64,000 nt of DNA from Pirellulaceae bacterium (lineage in GTDB: Bacteria; Planctomycetota; Planctomycetia; Pirellulales; Pirellulaceae), in NCBI GenBank assembly GCA_028280445.1, contig JANQLU010000145.1:1-64000 (forward strand), written 5' to 3'. Position numbers and translations under genes: made by a program. The notes beneath the pieces were generated by a model. The model was not told where the DNA came from. It worked only from the letters and a program-made list of their open reading frames with translations, and searched no databases. This document shows, in pieces, positions 54,379-61,823 of the stretch (the stretch's first letter is position 1; the number at the start of each line of letters is the position of its first letter).

Positions 54379-54633
54379 ATCAAGCTCCATTAGATACTGT
54401 TTTAAATTTGGTATTAATACAGAGGTTTTCTGAGATCATTATTCCAGTATTTCGAACCGGCTGTGGGGAAAGAAAATGCAAACATACCGATTGAATGCTC
54501 ATCTTTAGTGCGCAAAAGAAAGCACAGTGCATGCACTAGAAGCTCATGCAGCCAAAGACCCTAAGAAGAAGTGATTTCCACTTCACATTTGACAGCTTCA
54601 ATAATCAGCCTCCCTATTCATACTCCTTGGCTA

Positions 54634-55836
54634 TCAAACCCATTCAAAAAGCCAGTAGCAAGTTCGTACTGCACCTAGCAACAACGCCAACAATGCTGCC
54701 CAGCGCATGAAATACTTATGCACCAGCCAAAACATCCAGTATTGGTCCTTGGTTGGCGCATGACTGCTCCGCACCTCTTCGTCACGCAATTGCGACAACG
54801 ACCACGTGAACAGAAGCCGGAACAAGTTGTATGCAATGAGTACGATTGCAGTTGATACCAGGAACCATGCGTTGTCTCTACCAAATCCCAATGCAACTGC
54901 AATCCGTGGCATGTCGTACGGAGCACCTTCTGCTACCAGGCTTTTGTATGGTGCAATAATTGCACGCAGTAGATAAGGACCCAAAGCAGTTAGGCCAAGC
55001 AGCAGGTGGAACGCAGTCATCACTCCAGTATACGACAAGCGGATTTTCGACCACGGATCCGAGTAACTAAATAGGCGAACCGGTGGAATAGTCCAAGTTG
55101 AAATGTCATGACCATCCAGCACGTAGTTTGCCGCACCAAAAAGATTCAAGCCAGTTGCGTTGGACAGCAATGCACCTTCAAGATCTGCACCGCCGAGATG
55201 CGCACCATCAAACTTGGCATTTGCAAGACACGCTTCCTGCAAGTTCGCATTAGATAGATTCGCACGTTGAAGATCAGCCCAACTGAGATCTGCCCCCCTA
55301 AAGCATACATCCTTGCAATTTGCATCTTTTAGATCTGCTCCCTTAAGGACTGCACACCACAGGTTTGCACTGGCGAGAAATACATCTTGGAGATTTGCAT
55401 GCTGGAGAAGAACACTCATAAGTTTTGTATGATCGAGATACGCGCTTCGTAGGTCTGCATTTTTAAGGCTTGCATATTCAAAATCCGCACCTGAACAAAA
55501 CGCATTTCTGAGAGTTGCACCCTCGAGATCTGCGCTTCGAAGATGTGCACCCATGAGTTTTGCACCTTCAAGATCTGCATTTTTGAGAATTGCGCCGGTG
55601 AGCTCTGCGTCGACAAGTCTTGCTTTTCTGAGATCCGCACTTCTGAGATCCGCACTTCTGAGATCTGCATGAGAAAGGCGCGCAACTTCGAGGTTTGCAC
55701 CTTCAAGGTTGGCGCCTTCGAAATCTGCACGTGAAAGACTTGCACCTCTGAGATCTGCATCACTAAAGTCTTCGTTTCGAAAGTCTTGACCTGGCCCATC
55801 TTCTTTCGCAATCCTTACAGATTCCGGATTTGCCAC
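54634..55836 (-). CDS. Pentapeptide-repeat protein with C-terminal membrane domain
   Basis: 400 aa. About 40 pentapeptides of the A(D/N)LxX type span residues 18-232 (ADLRGASLSRADFEGANLEG and so on), predicting a right-handed quadrilateral beta-helix. A linker follows, then three membrane segments: about 277-300 (AFHLLLGLTALGPYLLRAII), 320-345 (AWFLVSTAIVLIAYNLFRLL) and 377-398 (WAALLALLLGAVRTCYWLF). The repeat shows at DNA level as a 15-bp period of AGATCTGCA-like units. A membrane-tethered beta-helix could be a scaffold; function unknown. Confidence 0.85.
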   Translation of the reverse strand: MANPESVRIAKEDGPGQDFRNEDFSDADLRGASLSRADFEGANLEGANLEVARLSHADLRSADLRSADLRKARLVDAELTGAILKNADLEGAKLMGAHLRSADLEGATLRNAFCSGADFEYASLKNADLRSAYLDHTKLMSVLLQHANLQDVFLASANLWCAVLKGADLKDANCKDVCFRGADLSWADLQRANLSNANLQEACLANAKFDGAHLGGADLEGALLSNATGLNLFGAANYVLDGHDISTWTIPPVRLFSYSDPWSKIRLSYTGVMTAFHLLLGLTALGPYLLRAIIAPYKSLVAEGAPYDMPRIAVALGFGRDNAWFLVSTAIVLIAYNLFRLLFTWSLSQLRDEEVRSSHAPTKDQYWMFWLVHKYFMRWAALLALLLGAVRTCYWLFEWV

Positions 55837-55905
55837 AGCTACACTCCTAGTTCAATATAAACATCGAGTTTGAATCGTATGAGATCAACAGTAATGGTTC
55901 TCACT

Positions 55906-55927
55906 ACTCTACGCTTATGCGCTATTC
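55906..55927. repeat. Short dispersed repeat E, copy 3
   Basis: ACTCTACGCTTATGCGCTATTC, 13 bp beyond the stop of the minus-strand gene ending at 55940. See 41265 and 48081. Confidence 0.65.
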
Positions 55928-55939
55928 TTGGCCAAAACC

Positions 55940-56368
55940 CTAGCCAGCTACCAGAGACTTAATCAATTCAGCGGTAATCTTGATTCCAGCTCGCGTAGCT
56001 TCATCGACAATCTGGCCAACTATTTTATCTGCTCGATCCTTTTTCGAACGTCTTTCAATCGAAGCAGAGACTTTGGCGTACTCAGCGATTTTTTTGAACT
56101 CATTTTGAAGCTGCTCATCATCTTGTAATTGATCCACTGAGAATTCATCGTCTGCTTGCTTTTCTCGGATTTCTTTTAAGCGCTCGACAACCGATTCAAT
56201 CACTTTGCTTTCAAGATCGACTTTTCGCTCTCTCGAACAAAGGTCGATTTCGACAGGCAAGTCATGTGTTTTGAGGACTCGTATTAAGGCGTCCAGTTTT
56301 TGAAGTCGTTTCTCTGTGACTTTGTCCAATGTTCGAAGATCGATTTCTATGTAGACACGGTCAGTCAT
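55940..56368 (-). CDS. Second gene of a coupled pair, hypothetical helical protein
   Basis: 142 aa from the ATG at 56368, which overlaps the upstream stop (ATGA) and has GGGAGG seven bases before it. The N-terminus RVYIEIDLRTLDKVTEKRLQKL is a strand-helix; the rest is highly charged and helical (VIESVVERLKEIREKQADDEF). The C-terminus AGIKITAELIKSLV is helical. Soluble. Family not recognised; the start could also be 12 codons upstream. Confidence 0.65.
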   Translation of the reverse strand: MTDRVYIEIDLRTLDKVTEKRLQKLDALIRVLKTHDLPVEIDLCSRERKVDLESKVIESVVERLKEIREKQADDEFSVDQLQDDEQLQNEFKKIAEYAKVSASIERRSKKDRADKIVGQIVDEATRAGIKITAELIKSLVAG

Positions 56369-57198
56369 TTTGGACCTCCCGTAGTTTGAAAAGCCGGATC
56401 CCACCGCCGGACATCGTCAACCGTTAAACCTTCACCGCCAAATGATTGATAGGCTTCATTCAGTTGATCAGTCAAGTTTGTGCAGTACTCAACTATGTCT
56501 TCGTCGCTCATGCCAGGCGGGAAAGACAATTTGAGCTTCACCAATGCATGCTCGTTTCCGCGTTCAGTTTTTTCTCTGGATTCTTGCATCTTTGCAAGTA
56601 TTTGACTGAGGGATTCGCCATGCATCCAGTAATCAAATTCATTATATTCGTCCTTGCTTTCACCAAACCAGTTTGGTTCTCCGTCAGGCCAAAGCGGTCC
56701 TAGAGGTCCTTTTGGACCAGGGTCAAATGGATTGTCTGAAAGCTGTTTGAGCTTTCGATAGTCTTCGGCAGCAGCCGCGTAGACCGCGGTTGTTTTGGCG
56801 ACTTCTTTGGTGCTGGTGGCCGGGTAAGCCCCATCGGCGTCAACGGCGTCAACGGTGGCAGATAGTTTTGCGACTGCATACTCTGAAGCAATGGCAGCGG
56901 CGTTGCAAGCATTAGCTGCAGCAGTGGCGGCTGTTTCTGCAGCGAAGCCGCGTTTTGCAGATATGGCGGCAAATCTTGCTGCGCTGGCGGCAACATAGGC
57001 GGCATCATGATCAATAACCTGACCGGATACAAAATCAACGGCAAACTGCAGTGCAGACCTCACATCGTACTTAGCTTCCTGTTTCTCAGCCCAGCATTCG
57101 AACAATGGCAACACTCTCGCTGCACGTCTATACGCATAAGCAACTATGTGAGTTAACGGAAGTTTTTCCAAATCTTCTTTACTTGGTAACTCAGCCAT
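56365..57198 (-). CDS. Ala-rich hypothetical protein, first of a coupled pair
   Basis: 277 aa. The opening LEKLPLTHIVAYAYRRAARVLPLFECW is followed by a long Ala-rich helical region (about residues 64-145, many AAxAAxxAA runs), a Pro/Gly-rich hinge (PFDPGPKGPLGPLWPDGEP), and a C-terminal part with EHALVKLKLSFPPGMSDEDIVEYCTNL. The Ala-rich layout resembles unnamed planctomycete proteins. The next gene is translationally coupled. Function unknown. Confidence 0.7.
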   Translation of the reverse strand: MAELPSKEDLEKLPLTHIVAYAYRRAARVLPLFECWAEKQEAKYDVRSALQFAVDFVSGQVIDHDAAYVAASAARFAAISAKRGFAAETAATAAANACNAAAIASEYAVAKLSATVDAVDADGAYPATSTKEVAKTTAVYAAAAEDYRKLKQLSDNPFDPGPKGPLGPLWPDGEPNWFGESKDEYNEFDYWMHGESLSQILAKMQESREKTERGNEHALVKLKLSFPPGMSDEDIVEYCTNLTDQLNEAYQSFGGEGLTVDDVRRWDPAFQTTGGPK

Positions 57199-57464
57199 AG
57201 ATCATTTGCTCCGTTCTCAGTAAAGCCACACCTCTAAGACCAAACTTGATTAACTTTAACAAATTTGGGTTGGAGGTACTGGGGAAGGAAAAGAGCATGG
57301 TAAGTATCGAGCAACACAATGTTGTAATCGTATTGCTTCCCCACGCACTCCTCGTCGCCGCGCATTGGAAAGTTTTTGTTGAGATCTTGGAAGAATCGCG
57401 TTTTAATTGGAATTAAAACGTGCGCCCCTGTGCACTTTAATTAGTTCTTCGACGAGAAATCTCT
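57199..57464. other. Divergent intergenic region
   Basis: About 265 bp between minus- and plus-strand genes. It contains short TACTGGGGAAGGAA-type stretches that recur near 48731, and inverted TTGCTTCCCCA. There is a T-rich right end where the promoter of the 2TM gene should lie. No ORF. Confidence 0.4.
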
Positions 57465-58034
57465 ATGAATCACGCTAGTGAAGAAAATGATTTTGAAGCA
57501 CTGTCCGATATGGATGAGTTATTCGACAACGCGGGCAAACCACTTTCTCGATTCATCCTAGCAATTGAGAATCAGAAAAACGCTCCTGATGTATACCAAA
57601 CAATGCTTGCCTTATACATGCATCGGATGGACGCCTATACCAGGCAGACGAGGTCGCAGGCTGAAAGGAGCTTTAACCAGGCTAAAAATGTAAGTACGGC
57701 GGGATTCATATTGATCGCGATAGGAATCATCATAGGCTTGGTAAGTTTGTTTATCCCGAATTTGGATAATTCTGTTTGGGTTGCCGTAATGACTACATCT
57801 AGTGGCGTGATTATCGAAATCACCGCAGGTACATTCTTTGTTATTTTCAACCGTAGCTTAACTGGTTTCATGAAAGTCACCGGATTGCTAACTGAGATGC
57901 AAAACTGCGCGCTCTCTCTGATGTGCGTGGAGACAGTTACAGAAGACGGCAAGCGTGACACATCTAAGGCCGACTTAATAAAACAAATCATTGCGAAAGA
58001 TTTTTCGGATTTAGCACAGGACAAAAACCAATGA
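57465..58034 (+). CDS. Two-TM protein resembling the TRADD-N-associated membrane domain
   Basis: 189 aa. About 60 soluble residues, then HRMDAYTRQTRSQAERSFNQAKNVS leading into a first membrane segment (about 77-97, FILIAIGIIIGLVSLFI). A second segment follows at about 106-130 (AVMTTSSGVIIEITAGTFFVIF), then NRSLTGFMKVTGLLTEMQNCALSLM and a C-terminal helix. The order (Y-x(n)-QA-x-x-S-F, TM, G-x-I-x-E, TM, N-x-S) matches my memory of the TRADD-N-associated 2TM domain known from bacterial conflict systems. The next gene starts inside its stop codon. Family assignment is by pattern, not search. Confidence 0.6.
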   Translation: MNHASEENDFEALSDMDELFDNAGKPLSRFILAIENQKNAPDVYQTMLALYMHRMDAYTRQTRSQAERSFNQAKNVSTAGFILIAIGIIIGLVSLFIPNLDNSVWVAVMTTSSGVIIEITAGTFFVIFNRSLTGFMKVTGLLTEMQNCALSLMCVETVTEDGKRDTSKADLIKQIIAKDFSDLAQDKNQ

Positions 58035-58450
58035 ATAAGTTGCTCACGATCATCGGAATCTCGCTGCTTCCTTTTACCGGATTTGCCGAGCTTAAAGGCA
58101 AAGGACATATTTATTTAGAGGGTATAGAACATTCCAAAACTCCTTTCTGGCTGGAGCAGCTGGGCAACGATTATTACCTCGTGATTCCAATAACTAAAGG
58201 GACGGAGCGCCTTTGCCAGGCCATACAGTCGAGTGTTGACAAGAAGCGAATGAATCCTGTTGTCTTTAAAGTAGATTTTGACGGAAACGGAAAAAAGTTC
58301 GAAACGGTGGTTGCGCCCACAGAAGCGATAATTGAGAAGGAAAATGTAGAAGAAAGAAAAAGACTTGCCTTAATTGTCAAAATAAAGCCTACTTTTGGCT
58401 GGGGGAATCAAAATCTTGATACAATTATGCTTGAGATACCGCGTCGATAA
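58031..58450 (+). CDS. Secreted partner of the 2TM protein
   Basis: 139 aa. It starts on the ATGA overlap with the 2TM gene, so the two are translationally coupled. Signal peptide (KLLTIIGISLLPFTGFA, about residues 3-19). The mature part is beta/alpha mixed (GTERLCQAIQSSVDKKRMNPVVFKVDFDG). It resembles no family I know. Probably periplasmic, next to the membrane domain of its partner. Confidence 0.65.
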   Translation: MNKLLTIIGISLLPFTGFAELKGKGHIYLEGIEHSKTPFWLEQLGNDYYLVIPITKGTERLCQAIQSSVDKKRMNPVVFKVDFDGNGKKFETVVAPTEAIIEKENVEERKRLALIVKIKPTFGWGNQNLDTIMLEIPRR

Positions 58451-58454
58451 ATAC

Positions 58455-58490
58455 AACCGTCGAACAAACGTGACTGCCCTCACGACGGTT
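58455..58490. repeat. Dispersed repeat B hairpin, copy 3
   Basis: AACCGTCG (58455) pairs with CGACGGTT (58483-58490), enclosing GTGACTGCCCTCACGA shared with the hairpins at 46929, 50439 and 62688. It lies 5 bp after the stop of the secreted partner gene and may act as its terminator. Confidence 0.6.
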
Positions 58491-58649
58491 ACTTCATGCG
58501 CTCAGTGGATGCTGGGAATTTTGCGCGACCGCGAAAACTAAAGCTCCGTCATAAAGCTCTGCAGGTTGCGCTGCCGATAGTATCTGAATCGGGCGCTCGC
58601 CTTGTGTCACAGTTTCCACATGGTTGTTTTTAGGCTGGGCGACCCCGGA

Positions 58650-58680
58650 ACCGCTGGTGAGTCTGCACCAGCGGTCTCTT
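58650..58680 (+). terminator. Intrinsic terminator
   Basis: Perfect 10-bp stem ACCGCTGGTG / CACCAGCGGT with a 6-base loop, followed by CTCTTTTTG. It is 200 bp after the stop of the plus-strand secreted partner gene. The gap 58451-58755 holds only this, the repeat-B hairpin and a second repeat-D block near 58709-58745. Confidence 0.7.
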
Positions 58681-58755
58681 TTTGCAACAGTGCTAACTTC
58701 CATGCTCCCTTAATGTATGAACGGGATTGGCTTACAAGAACCAATTGGCAAAGAT

Positions 58756-59445
58756 TCAACGACCTCTTTTGTACTCGAATTTCTCCCGAGTCAATTCATC
58801 GAGTTTTTTACGTTGATCCGGTCGCAGCTCACGGAACAGTTTTTGTTGAGCTTCTTTTTTGAGTTTTGCGACCTTTTCTTCGAGCTCTTTTTTGACTTCG
58901 GCGGCTCGTTTTTTGAGCCGTTCTTTTTGTTCGTCGTCGATACCTAGTTCTGACGCCAGATTGCTGCCAATGAGTGCGTTGAGATCACCTCGATTTTTCA
59001 ATTCCATTTGAGCCGCAATTTGCTTCAATCGCTTTGACTGGTGAGGCAACAGGACGGCGCCTATTGCCGATTTCCGTTCTTTGGTAAGGCGTTGCGAGAT
59101 TTCATTCCATTTTTTTGAATTATACGATTTGTTTTTTTGCGCCTTTTTTATTTCATCTCGAATTTGTTTTTGATAGTTGTCCTGAATCTTGCGCAGTTCA
59201 GTAATTTGGTCCTGGTCCAACTCAAGATCTTTTTGCACTTGGGCGTTCGTCAAGAGTCGCCCCCTGCTATAAGGCGAAAAGCTAACCGCCATGTGAATAT
59301 GCGCAGCCATAACAGCGTCCATTTCGGCTGCCTCCGCCGCTCGCTGGATTTGCAATTTACGAATTTCTTCTAAAGACTGTGCCCTGGCTGCCGACGAAAT
59401 CACAAGCATAAATGAAACACAAAAAAAGCAGATCACGAATCTCAT
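58756..59445 (-). CDS. Secreted helical Spy/CpxP-like protein
   Basis: 229 aa. Signal peptide (about residues 1-22, ending SSAARA). The rest is helical and very charged, with QLxLDQDQITELRKIQDNYQKQI and a second similar unit (ASELGIDDEQKERLKKRAAEVKKEL), ending LRPDQRKKLDELTREKF. Two helix-turn units with L-x(2)-DQ resemble LTxxQ/Spy-like periplasmic proteins. Function may be chaperone-like; not proven. Confidence 0.72.
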   Translation of the reverse strand: MRFVICFFCVSFMLVISSAARAQSLEEIRKLQIQRAAEAAEMDAVMAAHIHMAVSFSPYSRGRLLTNAQVQKDLELDQDQITELRKIQDNYQKQIRDEIKKAQKNKSYNSKKWNEISQRLTKERKSAIGAVLLPHQSKRLKQIAAQMELKNRGDLNALIGSNLASELGIDDEQKERLKKRAAEVKKELEEKVAKLKKEAQQKLFRELRPDQRKKLDELTREKFEYKRGR

Positions 59446-59606
59446 TATTGTCTTTCCTAATCTATCTATCGTGGAACGAGTGGCGGTACGGATTTGTATT
59501 GTAACTGATCCGGCGTGCTTGAGGCTATTTATCTTTTGATAGCTAGATCAAACATTCGATGAACGGGACTGGCTTACAAGAGTGTGACGGATCGAAAGAA
59601 AAACTG

Positions 59607-59811
59607 TTGACTGGCTGTTGCTCGCCCATAGAATTGTCTCGCCCAAAGAAAGGAGCTTCAAACTTGAAGTATTTTCATTGGAGGTAAAACCGCACCAGCG
59701 CGGATAACCACAAACCACCTCAACTAAAGCAGGTTAGGAAACGGTTCTTGAAAATGTGTTATTGCGGTGTGGCAAGGCAATAAGCACGGTTCCTGTTGAC
59801 CGTGTTTTTTT
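59607..59811 (+). ncRNA. Candidate small transcript with promoter and terminator
   Basis: A sigma-70-like promoter TTGACT - 16 bp - TAGAAT (59607-59634) and, about 150 bp later, a classic terminator (stem CACGGT / ACCGTG at 59785-59804, followed by eight T). No long ORF lies between. A TTGGAGGT site precedes only short open stretches, and a 9-codon ORF (ATG at about 59755) ends just before the terminator. It could be a regulatory RNA, or a leader peptide for the next gene. Promoters with this consensus are not proven for planctomycetes. Confidence 0.35.
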
Positions 59812-59861
59812 ATTGGAGTTACCAGCTCCGGCGTCGCCAACAATTCTTCTATAATCAGGCC

Positions 59862-60340
59862 ATGAGCGAAAACAATTAATCTTGTGCCTGACTGTACTTG
59901 CTCTTGTAGCTGTACTTGCTCTTGTAGCTGTACTTGTCTCTGCCTACGTCAGTAGAAACTTTTTTGAGAATGAGAATTCTGTTGCAGTCCAAGCGGACGA
60001 ATCAAAAGCAATTGGCAATAAAATCGTTGTTGAACCTCCGTTGCAGCAAAAGCCAACTCGGAAAGCAGCAAAAGGGAAATCGCCGAGTCGATATACCTTC
60101 ATTGACGGAGGCATAATTCACAAAGGAATCGGCAGCATCCCAGCCTGCGAAGGATATGAGATTGTTATGCCTTTGGTCGCGCACGTGGATACCGAGGACG
60201 GTAAGAGCTTTATGGTGCCCGAATCTTGGTGGCAAACATTAACACCAGAAATATGCAGCTTCAAAACAGACGGAGACCCAAAGTGGGAGGGAGCGGACTT
60301 TTTTGTCGTACTTGTGATTAAAAAAAAGACTGACAAATAA
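59862..60340 (+). pseudogene. Small signal-anchored protein, start frame broken at an A-run
   Basis: The open frame runs from TTG at 59882 (about 152 aa), but the natural start is likely ATG at 59862, which is out of frame. With one more A in the AAAA run at 59869-59872 the protein would begin MSEKQLILCLTVLALVAV, close to the MNEKKLRIISYM start of the next gene. A membrane anchor with an 18-bp tandem repeat (VLALVA twice) follows, then a Lys/Pro linker and a domain with SYEIVMPLV-like strands and SWWQTLTPEIC. It may be a functional gene with a sequence error. Family not recognised. Confidence 0.55.
59892..59939. repeat. 18-bp tandem repeat
   Basis: CTGTACTTGCTCTTGTAG occurs twice in a row, then 12 bases of a third unit. 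Read in frame it lengthens the hydrophobic segment of the small anchored protein. Confidence 0.9.
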
Positions 60341-60389
60341 TCCGTTCCTAATTGGCAACGCAGTTTTGTACATAACAATGCAGGCCATG
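60339..60389. repeat. Leader repeat F, copy 1
   Basis: About 50 bp (AATCCGTTCCTAATTGGCAACGCAG ... CAGGCCATG) ending in the ATG of the BamE-like gene. It is repeated at 60752-60802; its end (TATAATCAGGCCATGAGCGAAAA) resembles bases before 59862, and its start resembles bases near 46097. Confidence 0.75.
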
Positions 60390-60713
60390 AACGAAAAGAA
60401 ACTACGAATCATTAGCTATATGTTGCTGTTTGTGGTTGTTGTAGGGTTTCTAGCATTGACCCGTTTTGAGCTTTTGTCACCAAACAAGCATCCAAAAATC
60501 ACATTCTCCAAGTACCAAAAAATTCGAAACGGGATGTCGCTCGACAAGGTGCAAGATATTCTTGGCCCACCAACTTCAGACAAAGATATTCAGGTTGGCG
60601 TCAACGCCTTTCAGCTGCAGGCATTTACCTGGAAGAAAGGCAAGCGAAAATTGTGCATGGTGACATTTGAAAATGGCAAGGTGGTCAGTAAGTTTCAAAT
60701 TGGATTGCGCTAG
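60387..60713 (+). CDS. SmpA/OmlA (BamE)-like small membrane protein
   Basis: 108 aa from the ATG at 60387, chosen because it is the start conserved in the repeated leader (an ATG at 60378 lies nearby). One membrane anchor (LRIISYMLLFVVVVGFLAL). The C-terminal domain reads SKYQKIRNGMSLDKVQDILGPPT, FTWKKGKRKLCMVTFENGKVVSKFQ, which matches the small BamE-like fold (IknGMs-x-x-V-x-x-iLG and tF-x-nGkVvsk). Probably an envelope protein. The neighbouring gene at 59862 shares its leader and start. Confidence 0.7.
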   Translation: MNEKKLRIISYMLLFVVVVGFLALTRFELLSPNKHPKITFSKYQKIRNGMSLDKVQDILGPPTSDKDIQVGVNAFQLQAFTWKKGKRKLCMVTFENGKVVSKFQIGLR

Positions 60714-60751
60714 CCTCGGTTGAATGACAACTTAGGTCAATTTGTGGCAAA

Positions 60752-60802
60752 AATCCGTTCCTGACTGGCAACACAGTTTTTGTACATCACAATCAAGCCA
60801 TG
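60752..60802. repeat. Leader repeat F, copy 2, without a gene
   Basis: Same as 60339-60389 with few changes, ending in an ATG. Only nine codons follow (MSVTDIYVA) before a stop, and then the 3' end of the minus-strand PEP-CTERM gene. This looks like a gene start whose body has been lost. Confidence 0.7.
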
Positions 60803-60871
60803 TCGGTCACTGATATCTACGTCGCCTGATGCCAATTATTATCCCGCCTGGCCTGCGAGGAGTAACGATAC

Positions 60872-61534
60872 TCAGCGCTTCCGCCGCCGGGTGAACGGGA
60901 ACAGGCCGACGAGCCCTAGGGCGGCGAGCAAAACGGTGGAGGAGGGCTCGGGGACAGCGAAAGCCAGGCCCATAACGTCGAAAAATCCAAACGAGCCGAC
61001 TACGGTTTCTTGCCCCGTGGCAGTGTCGATCGTCAGAAGTCTATGATGCTCCGCGCCGAATAAGGTGTTGGGGTTGGGGTTGAAGGCCAGACCGTGGACA
61101 CCGTTGGGTCCCACCGAACCGACTGAAGTGCCCGCCCCCGTGGAGGTGTCGATTGTCAGGAGTCTTTCATCTCCCGGGGCGCTTAGGTCGGTCGAGCCGT
61201 ATAGGGTATTGGTGTTGGGGTCGAAGGCCAGGCCCTCGACACGACCAAATCCCAACGGGCCGACTGAGGTGCCCGCCCCCGTAGCGGTGTTGATCGTCAG
61301 AAGGTTGTCAGTACGAATATCCGTGCCGTAGAGCGTATTACTATTGGGGTCGTAAGCCAAACCGGCGACATCGACAAATCCCACCGAACCGACTGAGGTG
61401 CCCGCCCCCGTGGAGGTATCGATTGCTATAAGTAGATCACCAGGGCTGGCATCCGACCCAAACAGGATATCAGCTTTCGATTCGGTGGCCCCGACCCCAA
61501 ACAGAATCAACATGGCCACCAAACAACGTTTCAT
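60872..61534 (-). CDS. PEP-CTERM protein with four propeller-like repeats
   Basis: 220 aa from the ATG at 61534 (an upstream Met adds 8). Signal peptide (CLVAMLILFGVGATESKA). Four units of about 45 residues follow, each of the form LLxIDTSTGAGTSVGSVGF, xxVxGLAxDPNxNTLYG. The end VPEPSSTVLLAALGLVGLF and RRRKR is the PEP-CTERM signal. Its DNA is visibly richer in G+C than the surrounding genes and its repeats are close to identical. This suggests recent arrival or recent repeat amplification. Confidence 0.85.
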   Translation of the reverse strand: MKRCLVAMLILFGVGATESKADILFGSDASPGDLLIAIDTSTGAGTSVGSVGFVDVAGLAYDPNSNTLYGTDIRTDNLLTINTATGAGTSVGPLGFGRVEGLAFDPNTNTLYGSTDLSAPGDERLLTIDTSTGAGTSVGSVGPNGVHGLAFNPNPNTLFGAEHHRLLTIDTATGQETVVGSFGFFDVMGLAFAVPEPSSTVLLAALGLVGLFPFTRRRKR

Positions 61535-61823
61535 CGAAGATTGCAATCTCTCGGCCACTAGCGCCCCTCATCAAACCTGGTGTCTACAAATTTGGATAAT
61601 GTGAAGTATGATTTGACGACGCCTGCTTTTCAAGCGATTGGCAAATCACGTGCTAAAGTGCAGAGAGTCAAATGGGAAATGCGGGGTTAAAGAGCCTTGC
61701 TCATGAATAGTCGCTCTAGTTTCAAATATCTAGATCAATTTGCACAAATTGGAACTAAGGTTTCGGAAGGAGTTCCAATGCACCAATACCAAAGTCGGCT
61801 AACCGATAGAAATTGGATACAGA

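Noticed and set aside
54634..55836. DNA-level short repeats as a CRISPR-like or minisatellite array
   Set aside because: The 15-bp period is simply the codon pattern of the pentapeptide repeats, with an intact reading frame.
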